From Phycisphaerae bacterium (GTDB taxonomy: Bacteria; Planctomycetota; Phycisphaerae; Phycisphaerales; Phycisphaeraceae): a DNA stretch of 64,000 nt. The stretch spans positions 124,001-188,000 of the forward strand of contig JAUIGU010000001.1 in assembly GCA_030432595.1 (NCBI GenBank), given 5' to 3'. Positions within the stretch are counted from its first letter, which is position 1. Each line of letters opens with the position of its first letter. Below the pieces are notes generated by a model. It ran no database searches. It was not told the origin of the DNA and worked only from the letters and a program-made list of their open reading frames with translations. The position numbers were made by a program, and so were the translations under genes. Below are positions 45,008-52,531 of this stretch, in pieces.

Positions 45008-46038
45008 CACGGCGCTCCGGGGACCAGGATCAGCTTGCCGATGTGCCGGCCCTGTTCCATCACGCGGTGGGCCTCCCGCACGTCGGCAAGCGGGAAGGTC
45101 CGGGCGACGCGCTGGTGGTAATGGCCGAACGCGAAGCCGGCGAGGACGTGGCGGCAGCCGGCGGTGACGGCGTCGCGGCCGGTGCGGAACAGGTCGTCGT
45201 TGACGTAGCCGCACAAGACGGCCTGCTTGCGGATCAGCGGCGAAACATCGACAGCGCCCGGGCTCCCGAGCAGGCCGTACACCACGATCGCCCCGCGGTC
45301 GGCCAGGGCGCGGACCTCGGTGTTCAGGTACGCGCCGGCGGCGACGGGGTCGAAGAAGACGTCGACGCCCTTGCCGTCGGTGAGCGCCTTGAGGTCGCGG
45401 TGGAAGGGCTTGAGCGCGCCGGCGTCGTGCGTGACGACGACGTGGTGGTACGCGTCGGCGATGTCGTCGGTCTTTTCGGGCGAGGTGGTCAGCCCGATCG
45501 CGGTGCCGCGGTGGTGGCGGACGACCTGCGCCGCGGCGAGCGCGACGGAGCTGGACGCGGCGGGCAGGGCGACGGTCGCGCCTTCGAGCGAGCGCCCGAG
45601 CCGCGCGAGCATCCAGACCAGCGCGCCCCACGCGGTGAAGTGCGACAGCCAGACCGCGCCCAGGAGGCGGTCGTGCAGTTCGTCGGGCGCGTCGATGACT
45701 TCGTCGGGCCGGCAGACGAAGTGGGAGCGGTACGCCCCGCCGTGGCCGTGGTCGCGGCGCGGGGTCTCGGGGCGCAGCAGGACGCGGCGGTTCTGCCAGC
45801 GGGCGTCGACGCCGTCGCCGAGCGCTTCGATGACGCCGCCACCCTCGAGCCCGGGGGTGTAGGGCGGGTCGCCGGTGCTGAGTTTGTAGTCGCCGCGCCG
45901 GCCCATGAGGTCGGCGTGGTTCATTCCGATCGACGTGAGGCGGACCACGACCTCGCCGGCGTCGGGCGCGGGGGGTTCGAGGTCACGGACTTCCAGGACT
46001 TCGGGCCCGCCGAACTGTTCCACGACCACTTGCTGCAT
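45007..46038 (-). CDS. Zinc-free MDR-type quinone oxidoreductase
   Basis: A 343-aa NAD(P)H-dependent oxidoreductase of the medium-chain dehydrogenase superfamily, quinone oxidoreductase-like. It has the GroES-like N-terminal domain (VVVEQFGGPEVLEVRDLEPP, GMNHADLMGRRGDY, PGLEGGGVIEALGDGV) and a Rossmann domain (VALPAASSSVALAAAQVVR, GKGVDVFFDPV). The catalytic-zinc cysteines of alcohol dehydrogenases are absent. The nucleotide loop reads AASSSVALAA rather than the usual GAGGVG. ATG 46038 lies 7 bases after TACACT. It is coupled to a small membrane ORF downstream. Confidence 0.88.
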   Translation of the reverse strand: MQQVVVEQFGGPEVLEVRDLEPPAPDAGEVVVRLTSIGMNHADLMGRRGDYKLSTGDPPYTPGLEGGGVIEALGDGVDARWQNRRVLLRPETPRRDHGHGGAYRSHFVCRPDEVIDAPDELHDRLLGAVWLSHFTAWGALVWMLARLGRSLEGATVALPAASSSVALAAAQVVRHHRGTAIGLTTSPEKTDDIADAYHHVVVTHDAGALKPFHRDLKALTDGKGVDVFFDPVAAGAYLNTEVRALADRGAIVVYGLLGSPGAVDVSPLIRKQAVLCGYVNDDLFRTGRDAVTAGCRHVLAGFAFGHYHQRVARTFPLADVREAHRVMEQGRHIGKLILVPGAP

Positions 46039-46045
46039 CGAGGCG

Positions 46046-46051
46046 AGTGTA
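46046..46051 (-). promoter_or_regulatory. TACACT -10-like box 7 bases before the oxidoreductase
   Basis: On the minus strand TACACT, then CGCCTCG, then ATG 46038; no ribosome binding site. Confidence 0.5.
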
Positions 46052-46087
46052 GCCTTGCGTGGGGATGGCACGTGGGTCGTGCGGGGA

Positions 46088-49000
46088 TCACGGGTCGGAC
46101 GACTTCGGCTCGTTTCGCTCCCGGATGAGGTCGAGGAAGGTGCGGATGGTTTTCTGCACGTCGCGTTCGTCGTCTTTCTCGTCTTCGTCGGATGATTCGG
46201 GCTCGGCGTGTTGGCGCGGCTCGGCGCGTTGGCGCGGCTCGGCGCGCTCGGCCCGGGCGGGGTCCGTAGGCGTTTCGGTCGCCGTGGGTTCGGCGGGACC
46301 CTGGTTTGCCTGTTCGTCGGCTTGGACGGCTTTCTCCGCCTGGGCGTCGGCGATCGTCTGGACAAAGTGCTGAGCATCGTCGCTGGGGGACCACGAGCGC
46401 GGATTGTCCCAGTTCATCAGGTTGTTCAGCGCACGACCGGTGATGTCGCCGAGGAGGCCGCCGAACCCGCCGAGCTTGTCGGTGTTGCGCGTCAGCTCGC
46501 GCTGGCCGTACAGGCTGGCGACCTGGCCGACGAAGCGGGCGTACCCGATCTTCGGTGCGTTGAGTGTGCCCTCGATGGGCAGTTCGTACACGGTGTCGGG
46601 GTCGAGGACTCCGTCAAACTTGTCCGACACGGCGATGAAGGTCGCCCCCAGCACGCCCACGCCCATGTCGAGGGTGTTGTTCTTGAGGTCGATCCGGCCG
46701 GCGAATCCGACGCCGAAGTCGTCCGCGGCGAGCCACATCTCGCTGGTCTCGACGACGCCGTCGCTGAGCGTCACGGTCATGGGGGAGAACTTCGCGGCGT
46801 AGGTCTGCGCTGCGCCGTGGGCGCGGTACCCCGGGACGACCTGCTGGACCAGCCCGGTGACGCCCTGGCGCAGCCAGCCACGGCGGTCCATCTCGAGCAC
46901 GCCGAGCGAGAGCGTCGCTTTGGCCTTCATGTTCTCGAGCGCGAACGCGCCGCCGTCGCCGGTGGTGAAGCCTCCGTGCTCGATGGTGACGGTCGCGGGG
47001 CTTGCCGGGGCGGAGCGCACGACGTCCGCGAACACCGGGTGCAGCCGGCCCAGCCAGGACTTCACGGCAGGCTCGGAGACGGCGAGCGTGATGGTCGGGT
47101 CTTCGCGCAGCGTCGGCGCCCAGACGTCGTCGCTCAAATCCTCGGCCAGGGCGAGGGTGGCAGTGGCGTAGGTCGAGCGCACGTCCACGTCCAGCACGGC
47201 GTCGCGCCCGGGCCGAACGGTGGCGCGGAGCTTGGGTGAAACGGTCGGGCCCAGCGTCGCGGCGAGCTTGCCGTTCTGGTTCAGCAGCGCGTCGAGCGTC
47301 GGCGTGGGCAAGCCGCCGCCGTCCAACTCGCCGCGGAACTCGCCGGCGGCGGGCGCGAGCAGCCCGTCCGGGTCCACCAGGCCCGTGGCGACGACGCGCC
47401 AGCGCGCCCGGCGGGTCGCGTCCTCGGCGGAGAACGCGTTGAGGGCCGCGGTCTGCCCGGTCGCGGCGGGCGTGACCGGTTCGCCGCCGCCGGGCGCGGC
47501 GTCGAACGACACCCCGCCGACAACCTCGACGTTGCCGGCCAGGTCGGTCGCGACGATCCGCATGGCCAGGCCGCGCAGCGCGGGCAGCGCCTGCTTGCGG
47601 GTTTCGTCCCAGAGCTCGATTGCCGGGATGCGTACGCTCGCCTCCAGTGCGGTCGCGGCGGGGTCGAGCCCGAGCCAGCCCCGGCCGTCGGCGCGCGACG
47701 CCCACGTCGCCGACGAGAGCGTCACCGTGATCTGCGTCGGACGGCGCAGGCGCGCGGGCAGCCCGGCGTCGGCGTCCGGGCCCATCCACGCGGCGACGGC
47801 CTCGGGCGAGACCTTGACGACCAGCGGCTCGGGTGCCGACGCCGACCCCGCCTTGCCGCCGTCGTGCAGCGACATTTTCAGCGCGCCGGTCACGCCCTCG
47901 CTCACGAACGACGTGTCCAGCGACATCACGCCTTCGGCGTCGGGCAAGGTCATCGCGACCTGCGCGTCGAGCGTCGGGCCCAGCGTCACGACCAGCTTGC
48001 CGTCCTGCGCCCCCAATGCATCCAATAGCAGCACCGGTCCACGCGCGAGCGTCGCGGTCAGACGGGGTTGCCGCGGGCTGGCGTCGTTGTTGTTCTCGGT
48101 GCCCAACGCGGCGGGCGCGATCAGGTCGTACACGTCCACGTCGAGCGCGACGGCGTCCGTTTGATCCGCGATCGAGGCCTGCGCCCGAAACGTCGCCTGA
48201 ATCAGGTCGCCGAGCGCGGTGCTCGACACGTCGAGTTGTGTGTCGTCGAGCCGGAGCGTGCGGCCGTCGCTCAGCTTGAGGACGATCGGCGTGAAGGCCG
48301 CGGTGGCCCGGAGTTGCGCGGCTTCGAGCGCCACGCCTTCCGCGGTCTCGCGGACCACAAACGTCTCGATCGGCATGCGGATCGACACCGGCTCGACCAG
48401 CGTCGCCGCCGCCTGCGTCCCGGAAACCGAGCCGGGAAGTTCCCCGGACGTTTCGTCGGACCGCCCTTCCGCCCTGCTCTGTGTCAGCTTCGCGAACGCC
48501 TCGGGCATGACCTGCAGCGTCACGACCGAGCCGGGTTTGATCTGGTTCGTGTCGCTCTGCCTCTCCAGCGCGACGTCCACGCCGGCGTGCGGGGTCCGCA
48601 CCATCAGCGCCGCCTCGGGCGCGGAGAAGGTGCCGGCGGCGTTGAGCGTCGCCTCGACGGTGTCGCCGAGCAGCGCCGCGAGTTTCCCGTCCATCCCGAG
48701 CAGCCGGTCGATCGGGTCGATGGGCAGGCCCATGATTCTGCCCTGGGCGTCCAGCGTCGCCTGCCGCCAGCGCAGCTCGCCGCCGTCGCCGAAGATCCCG
48801 GTGAGTTTTGCGTCGAGTTCGACCGTGCCGGTCAGGCCGTCGCGCTCGACGTTGCCGGTGACGCGGGCCGAGGCGTCGCGGTCGTTGGCGGCGTCCGCCT
48901 TCACCGAAAGGCCCCGAACGACCGCCGGCGGCGCGTCCCCGCCGCGGTAGCTCAGCCGGTCCACCGTGAGCGCCGCGGAGAGGTTCAGCCCGGTCGGGAA

Positions 49001-49465
49001 GCGCACGGCTTCGGCCTCTTTCGGCTCGGCGGGCTCGCGCATCGCCAGCGCGGCTTCGAGGTTGGTGCGCTGCCCCGCGGGTTGAACGACATCGACGTCC
49101 GCGATCGACACGGTCACCTCGCCCAGGCCCGAGCTGCGGATCAGGTCGAGAATCCCCAGCGAATCGGTCTGCACGCGGACGCCGTCGATCACCACCGCGC
49201 CGTCGGGGTCTTTCAGCACCCCGCCTTCCAGGCCGATGCCGCCGAACCAACCCAGGTCGATGCGCTCGGCTTCGAACGTGCCGGCGATCAACGCGTTGAC
49301 CTGCGACGTCAGGAAGCGGTTGCCCGGCCCGGTGCTGAGCAGCCACGGCAACGCCGCGACCAACACCCCCCCCACCAACACCAGCAACAACCCGCCGACC
49401 AACAGCCGACGCCGCCACTTGCGGCGGGGGCGGGCGGCGTCGATTTGACGCTCAGATTCGTTCAT
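46088..49465 (-). CDS. AsmA/TamB-like envelope protein
   Basis: A 1125-aa protein with a basic N-terminus, one membrane anchor (about 21-43, LLVGGLLLVLVGGVLVAALP) and a very long beta-rich exported region (GEVTVSIADVDVVQP and many similar strands). This is the layout of AsmA-like proteins, thought to form grooves that move phospholipid between membranes. The end is charged and repetitive (ARAERAEPRQRAEPRQHAEP). Placement in the broad AsmA/DUF748 group rests on architecture, not a specific motif. ATG 49465 has AGGA 8 bases upstream. mlaD- and mlaF-like genes lie 6 kb away, which may be coincidence. Confidence 0.8.
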   Translation of the reverse strand: MNESERQIDAARPRRKWRRRLLVGGLLLVLVGGVLVAALPWLLSTGPGNRFLTSQVNALIAGTFEAERIDLGWFGGIGLEGGVLKDPDGAVVIDGVRVQTDSLGILDLIRSSGLGEVTVSIADVDVVQPAGQRTNLEAALAMREPAEPKEAEAVRFPTGLNLSAALTVDRLSYRGGDAPPAVVRGLSVKADAANDRDASARVTGNVERDGLTGTVELDAKLTGIFGDGGELRWRQATLDAQGRIMGLPIDPIDRLLGMDGKLAALLGDTVEATLNAAGTFSAPEAALMVRTPHAGVDVALERQSDTNQIKPGSVVTLQVMPEAFAKLTQSRAEGRSDETSGELPGSVSGTQAAATLVEPVSIRMPIETFVVRETAEGVALEAAQLRATAAFTPIVLKLSDGRTLRLDDTQLDVSSTALGDLIQATFRAQASIADQTDAVALDVDVYDLIAPAALGTENNNDASPRQPRLTATLARGPVLLLDALGAQDGKLVVTLGPTLDAQVAMTLPDAEGVMSLDTSFVSEGVTGALKMSLHDGGKAGSASAPEPLVVKVSPEAVAAWMGPDADAGLPARLRRPTQITVTLSSATWASRADGRGWLGLDPAATALEASVRIPAIELWDETRKQALPALRGLAMRIVATDLAGNVEVVGGVSFDAAPGGGEPVTPAATGQTAALNAFSAEDATRRARWRVVATGLVDPDGLLAPAAGEFRGELDGGGLPTPTLDALLNQNGKLAATLGPTVSPKLRATVRPGRDAVLDVDVRSTYATATLALAEDLSDDVWAPTLREDPTITLAVSEPAVKSWLGRLHPVFADVVRSAPASPATVTIEHGGFTTGDGGAFALENMKAKATLSLGVLEMDRRGWLRQGVTGLVQQVVPGYRAHGAAQTYAAKFSPMTVTLSDGVVETSEMWLAADDFGVGFAGRIDLKNNTLDMGVGVLGATFIAVSDKFDGVLDPDTVYELPIEGTLNAPKIGYARFVGQVASLYGQRELTRNTDKLGGFGGLLGDITGRALNNLMNWDNPRSWSPSDDAQHFVQTIADAQAEKAVQADEQANQGPAEPTATETPTDPARAERAEPRQRAEPRQHAEPESSDEDEKDDERDVQKTIRTFLDLIRERNEPKSSDP

Positions 49466-49524
49466 CGGTGATCCTAAAACGCGGCTCGGCCCGGGCGTCG
49501 GACGCCCCATCGTAGGATCAGACG

Positions 49525-49980
49525 TCAGATCACCGGCACGGGTTCAAACCGCACCTTGCCGTCTTCGACGGCGGCGAAGTACCCCTCGACCTTGGTCGAA
49601 TCCGGCGTCTGCTGTTTGACGAAGTGGGCCGCGCGGACCAAGTCCGCCCGCTGTAGCGCCGCCAGCCGCTCGTCCGGGACCTCGAGAAACGCCCCGTAGA
49701 ACGCGCAGCCCTGGTGCTGGATCAGCACGACCTTGTCCAGTTCGTGCGCCTCGACGAGGAACTTCAATTCGCCCAGCACGCCGTCTTCTCGCAGCCGCGC
49801 CTGCCGGTAGCCCGCCAGACACGCCGGCCCGCCGGGCATGGCCAGCCGGTCCACGCGCGGCAGCGACAGCCCGTTGGTCAGGAAGTCGTCGAACGCCTCG
49901 CCGAACCGCCCGTCCGAGCAGTACACCGCCGCGGCGTGGATGCGTTCGCTGGTGAAGGCCACACGGCTTTGAAAACACAT
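49525..49980 (-). CDS. Beta-carbonic-anhydrase-like protein
   Basis: A 151-aa protein with the zinc-site pattern of beta-carbonic anhydrases: VYCSDGRF (C21, D23, R25) and IQHQGCAFYG (H89, C92). True beta-CAs interconvert CO2 and bicarbonate and are usually 190-230 aa. This one is shorter and lacks parts of the core, so it may be an inactive or specialised relative. ATG 49980 is chosen over 49989 because GGGAG lies 9 bases before it. It stands 59 bases upstream of the AsmA-like gene on the same strand. Confidence 0.75.
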   Translation of the reverse strand: MCFQSRVAFTSERIHAAAVYCSDGRFGEAFDDFLTNGLSLPRVDRLAMPGGPACLAGYRQARLREDGVLGELKFLVEAHELDKVVLIQHQGCAFYGAFLEVPDERLAALQRADLVRAAHFVKQQTPDSTKVEGYFAAVEDGKVRFEPVPVI

Positions 49981-50058
49981 GCAAGTCATCTCCCGATGGT
50001 CTACGAGGTTGCGTGCGAATCCTACCGCATCGACGCAACGCGTTGGTGTTGGGTCGCC

Positions 50059-50122
50059 GGGGTGCCACGGACTTCAGTCCGTGCGCTTGGTCCGTTCGAA
50101 ACGGACTGAAGTCGTGGCCCCC
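50059..50122. repeat. REPIN-like element, family B, copy 4 (short form)
   Basis: Left unit GGGTGCCACGGAC-TT-CAGTCCGTG, right unit ACGGACTGAAG-TCGTGGCCCC. The centre is much shorter than in the copies at 26744 and 34107. The ACTTCAGT core matches copy 1 (8231) rather than the TCGCTTGCGA core of copies 2 and 3. Confidence 0.8.
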
Positions 50123-50146
50123 AAGAACTCATCCTGAACACGTCGC

Positions 50147-51742
50147 CTAAAACCCCGGCGAGCGCCCCTTGCCGTGCCGGCCGTCCATCGGGTGCCGCTT
50201 GCTGCCGGGGTAGCGCGGGTTGGGGTCGGCCAGGCCGCGGAAGCGCGGGTCCTTGAGGTAGTCGAGGTTTTTCAGTTTGTGCAGGTCGCCGTCGACGCTG
50301 GCCAGCGAGTAGCCCGGCGGCAGTTCGCGCAGGTCGGCCTCGCTGCAGCCCAGGATGTCCGCCCAGTCGCGCGCGTCCTGCCCGAAGCGCTGGCGGAAGG
50401 TCTGCACGACGCCGCAGTTGCCCACGATGGTGCGCCAGCTCCGGCCGTAGGTGTGCTTGAGTTGGTCGAGGTCCTGGAAGATCATCCACAGGAACGCGCC
50501 CTGCCCGCGCATCAGCGTCACCGCCTCGCGCACCAGCGGCATGTCCTCGAGCTGGGCGAACTCGTCCATGAGGAACAGGGTCGGTTTGCCGCGCTGCCCG
50601 TTGCGGTAGCACATGGTCATCAGCAGCGTGCCGACCCAGAGGCGCACGAGCGACGCGTGGCTGCGCAGCTTGCTCGAGGGCATCGCGAGGTACACCGTCA
50701 GCGGCCGGCCGTCGAGCAGGTCGGACAGCGCGAAGGTGGAGTCGGCCAGCGCCTTCTGCGCGAGCTGGCCGTTCATCGAACGGAAGTAGGTCCGCGCGGT
50801 GGAGAGCACGCCCTCGCGCGTCTTCTCGGCGCTGTGGCCCAGGAAGCTCGACAGCAGCCGGCGGGCCATGGGCGGCATGTCGTTGGCGTACGCGTCGAGC
50901 AGCTTGGCGATGCGGAACGGCGTGTCGTCGCTGAAGAGGATCTCGGTCGCGCCGACCATCGTGGAGGGGTGGTCGAGCGCGGACGTGGTGGGCTTGGCGG
51001 ACTTGGGCGCGGGCTTGCTGCGCTGGCGCACCCGCTTGCGGTCGCGGAGCAACGCCAGCATCTCGTCCGCGTCGCGCACGCTCTGGGGGGCGTTCTTCTT
51101 TGCGGATTCCAGCTCCGCCGCGGCGCGTTCGCTGCGCTGCTGTTCCTCGACCGCCTCCTGCCTGGCGTGCGCGTTGTCCTGCGCCCGCGCCTCGGCCAGC
51201 CAGCCCAGGAAGCAGATCACACCGGCGATCAGGTCGGTCGCGTGGTCGTTCCAGAACGCGTCCGACCGGTAGATGTGCCCGACCGACAACATCTCGGCGA
51301 GCGTCATCGCGTCCTCGTCCACGGTGGTGTTGGGCAGGCGCAGCACCTCGATGGGGTTGAACGCGTCGGTGGGGTAGAGCGTCACGCCGTACGGGTCGAT
51401 CACGATGACCGGGTGACCCATGGCGAGCCGACGGCGGACGGTGACGTCGGCGACCTCGCCCTTGGGGTCGTGGAGGATGAGCGGGCCGTCGTAGTGCAGG
51501 GCGTTGGGGATGGTCAGCCCGCGCGTCTTGCCGCAGCCGGTGGGCGCGACGGTGATCGCGTGGCAGTCGGCGGCGTGCGTCACGATCTTGTGCTGGCGCC
51601 GCTTGCCGTCGGGGGCGCGGAAGCCGAACGCGCGGTCGTCCGGGACCCGGTAGCCCAGCAGCAGCTCGGTGCCGCCGGGCTTGGTGAACAGGGAAGAGCC
51701 GCGCTCCTTTTTCGTGAAGTAGTCATCGGAAGGTCTCAGCAT
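50147..51742 (-). CDS. Orphan VirD4/TraG-type conjugal coupling ATPase
   Basis: A 531-aa ATPase of the type IV coupling protein family: Walker A APTGCGKTRGLTIPN (66-80), HDPKGEVADVTVRRR, IDPYG, and Walker B TLFLMDEFAQLEDMPLVREA with the following FLWMIFQDLDQLKHTYG. These are the TraG/VirD4 diagnostic blocks. Coupling proteins normally recruit DNA-relaxase to a type IV channel. Here the usual N-terminal membrane segments are missing, and no relaxase or channel genes are in the window. About 100 charged residues (AEARAQDNAHARQEAVEEQQ onward) are inserted near 225-320. It may be a remnant or serve another DNA- or protein-pumping role. ATG 51742 is not strongly supported. Confidence 0.85.
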   Translation of the reverse strand: MLRPSDDYFTKKERGSSLFTKPGGTELLLGYRVPDDRAFGFRAPDGKRRQHKIVTHAADCHAITVAPTGCGKTRGLTIPNALHYDGPLILHDPKGEVADVTVRRRLAMGHPVIVIDPYGVTLYPTDAFNPIEVLRLPNTTVDEDAMTLAEMLSVGHIYRSDAFWNDHATDLIAGVICFLGWLAEARAQDNAHARQEAVEEQQRSERAAAELESAKKNAPQSVRDADEMLALLRDRKRVRQRSKPAPKSAKPTTSALDHPSTMVGATEILFSDDTPFRIAKLLDAYANDMPPMARRLLSSFLGHSAEKTREGVLSTARTYFRSMNGQLAQKALADSTFALSDLLDGRPLTVYLAMPSSKLRSHASLVRLWVGTLLMTMCYRNGQRGKPTLFLMDEFAQLEDMPLVREAVTLMRGQGAFLWMIFQDLDQLKHTYGRSWRTIVGNCGVVQTFRQRFGQDARDWADILGCSEADLRELPPGYSLASVDGDLHKLKNLDYLKDPRFRGLADPNPRYPGSKRHPMDGRHGKGRSPGF

Positions 51743-51943
51743 TGTTGCACCTCTATGTGAGTGATGGTGGTCAGTGGTTCCTAGAGAAAGAATCAGCAAC
51801 GGTGTTGAAACGGCCGGCGCACGGGACAGCGCACCGACCAACGTTGTGGAAAGTGTTCCGCCCTCAGGCGAACAGGCGCCGCGACCGCGCAGCGGCGCGA
51901 GCTGCGCCGTTGGCATCACGGAGATTGGAATGGCGGGTTGGCG

Positions 51944-52429
51944 TTAAGCGCCGGAGGGCGGGCCGTGGCAGAACCCCAGGCGGATGCGCATCCGCGCGAT
52001 CCGGCGTTGCAGGTTGCCCTGCTTGTCCGCGGTCGCGGCCTGCTCGGCCAGCAACGCCCGCAGACGCAGCAGGAACCGCCGCACCACGGCGCGCTTCACG
52101 CCCACCGCGCGGACGACGCACCCCTTGAACACGCGCCGCCGCCCCGTCGCTTCGGGCGACACCGCGATCGCCGGGCCCGCGTCGGGCAACGCCAGACACG
52201 CCGCCGCGGCTTCGGGCTCGCCGCCATGGTGCCACCACGACTGCAGTCGGCGTCGCACCGCCGCGGGCTGTTCACACAACCACCGGATCGCTCTCACGCG
52301 CTGTGTCTCCGCTTTCTCCGCCGTCGCAGCCGCACGAACAACAAACCGCGACGACGACGCGTGCCTCCCTGCGGCCGCCCCGACACGCTGCGCCACGAAA
52401 CGCAACCGGGACGGCGACCGGCGTGCCAT
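51944..52429 (-). CDS. Basic hypothetical protein upstream of the coupling ATPase
   Basis: A 161-aa arginine/alanine-rich protein of unknown function. Third codon positions are almost all G or C, as in the real genes nearby, and the frame is open back to 52531, so it is likely coding. Recognisable stretches are only compositional (RAIRWLCEQPAAVRRRLQSW, AVVRRFLLRLRALLAEQAAT). It lies 200 bases upstream of the coupling ATPase on the same strand and may be part of the same unit. The start is uncertain; ATG 52429 is the first after the AT-rich leader. No family is assigned. Confidence 0.5.
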   Translation of the reverse strand: MARRSPSRLRFVAQRVGAAAGRHASSSRFVVRAAATAEKAETQRVRAIRWLCEQPAAVRRRLQSWWHHGGEPEAAAACLALPDAGPAIAVSPEATGRRRVFKGCVVRAVGVKRAVVRRFLLRLRALLAEQAATADKQGNLQRRIARMRIRLGFCHGPPSGA

Positions 52430-52531
52430 CTTGCCACAGCCAGCGCGAATCACCAACACATAATTCACGATTCTTTGAAAAAAACTGAACGTGGTCGTGA
52501 CTCGCGCACGGCGTGAGACGGAATCCTTCAA

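Noticed and set aside
47220-49471. Plus-strand frames opposite the AsmA-like gene
   Set aside because: Shadows of a long high-GC gene with clear signal anchor; no domains or ribosome sites.
50147-51742. Integrated conjugative element
   Set aside because: No relaxase, integrase, channel genes or attachment-site direct repeats were seen around the coupling ATPase.
51938-52516. Plus-strand ORF opposite the basic hypothetical protein
   Set aside because: The minus-strand frame has consistently G/C third positions, whereas the plus-strand frame does not show that bias as cleanly and has no start signal.
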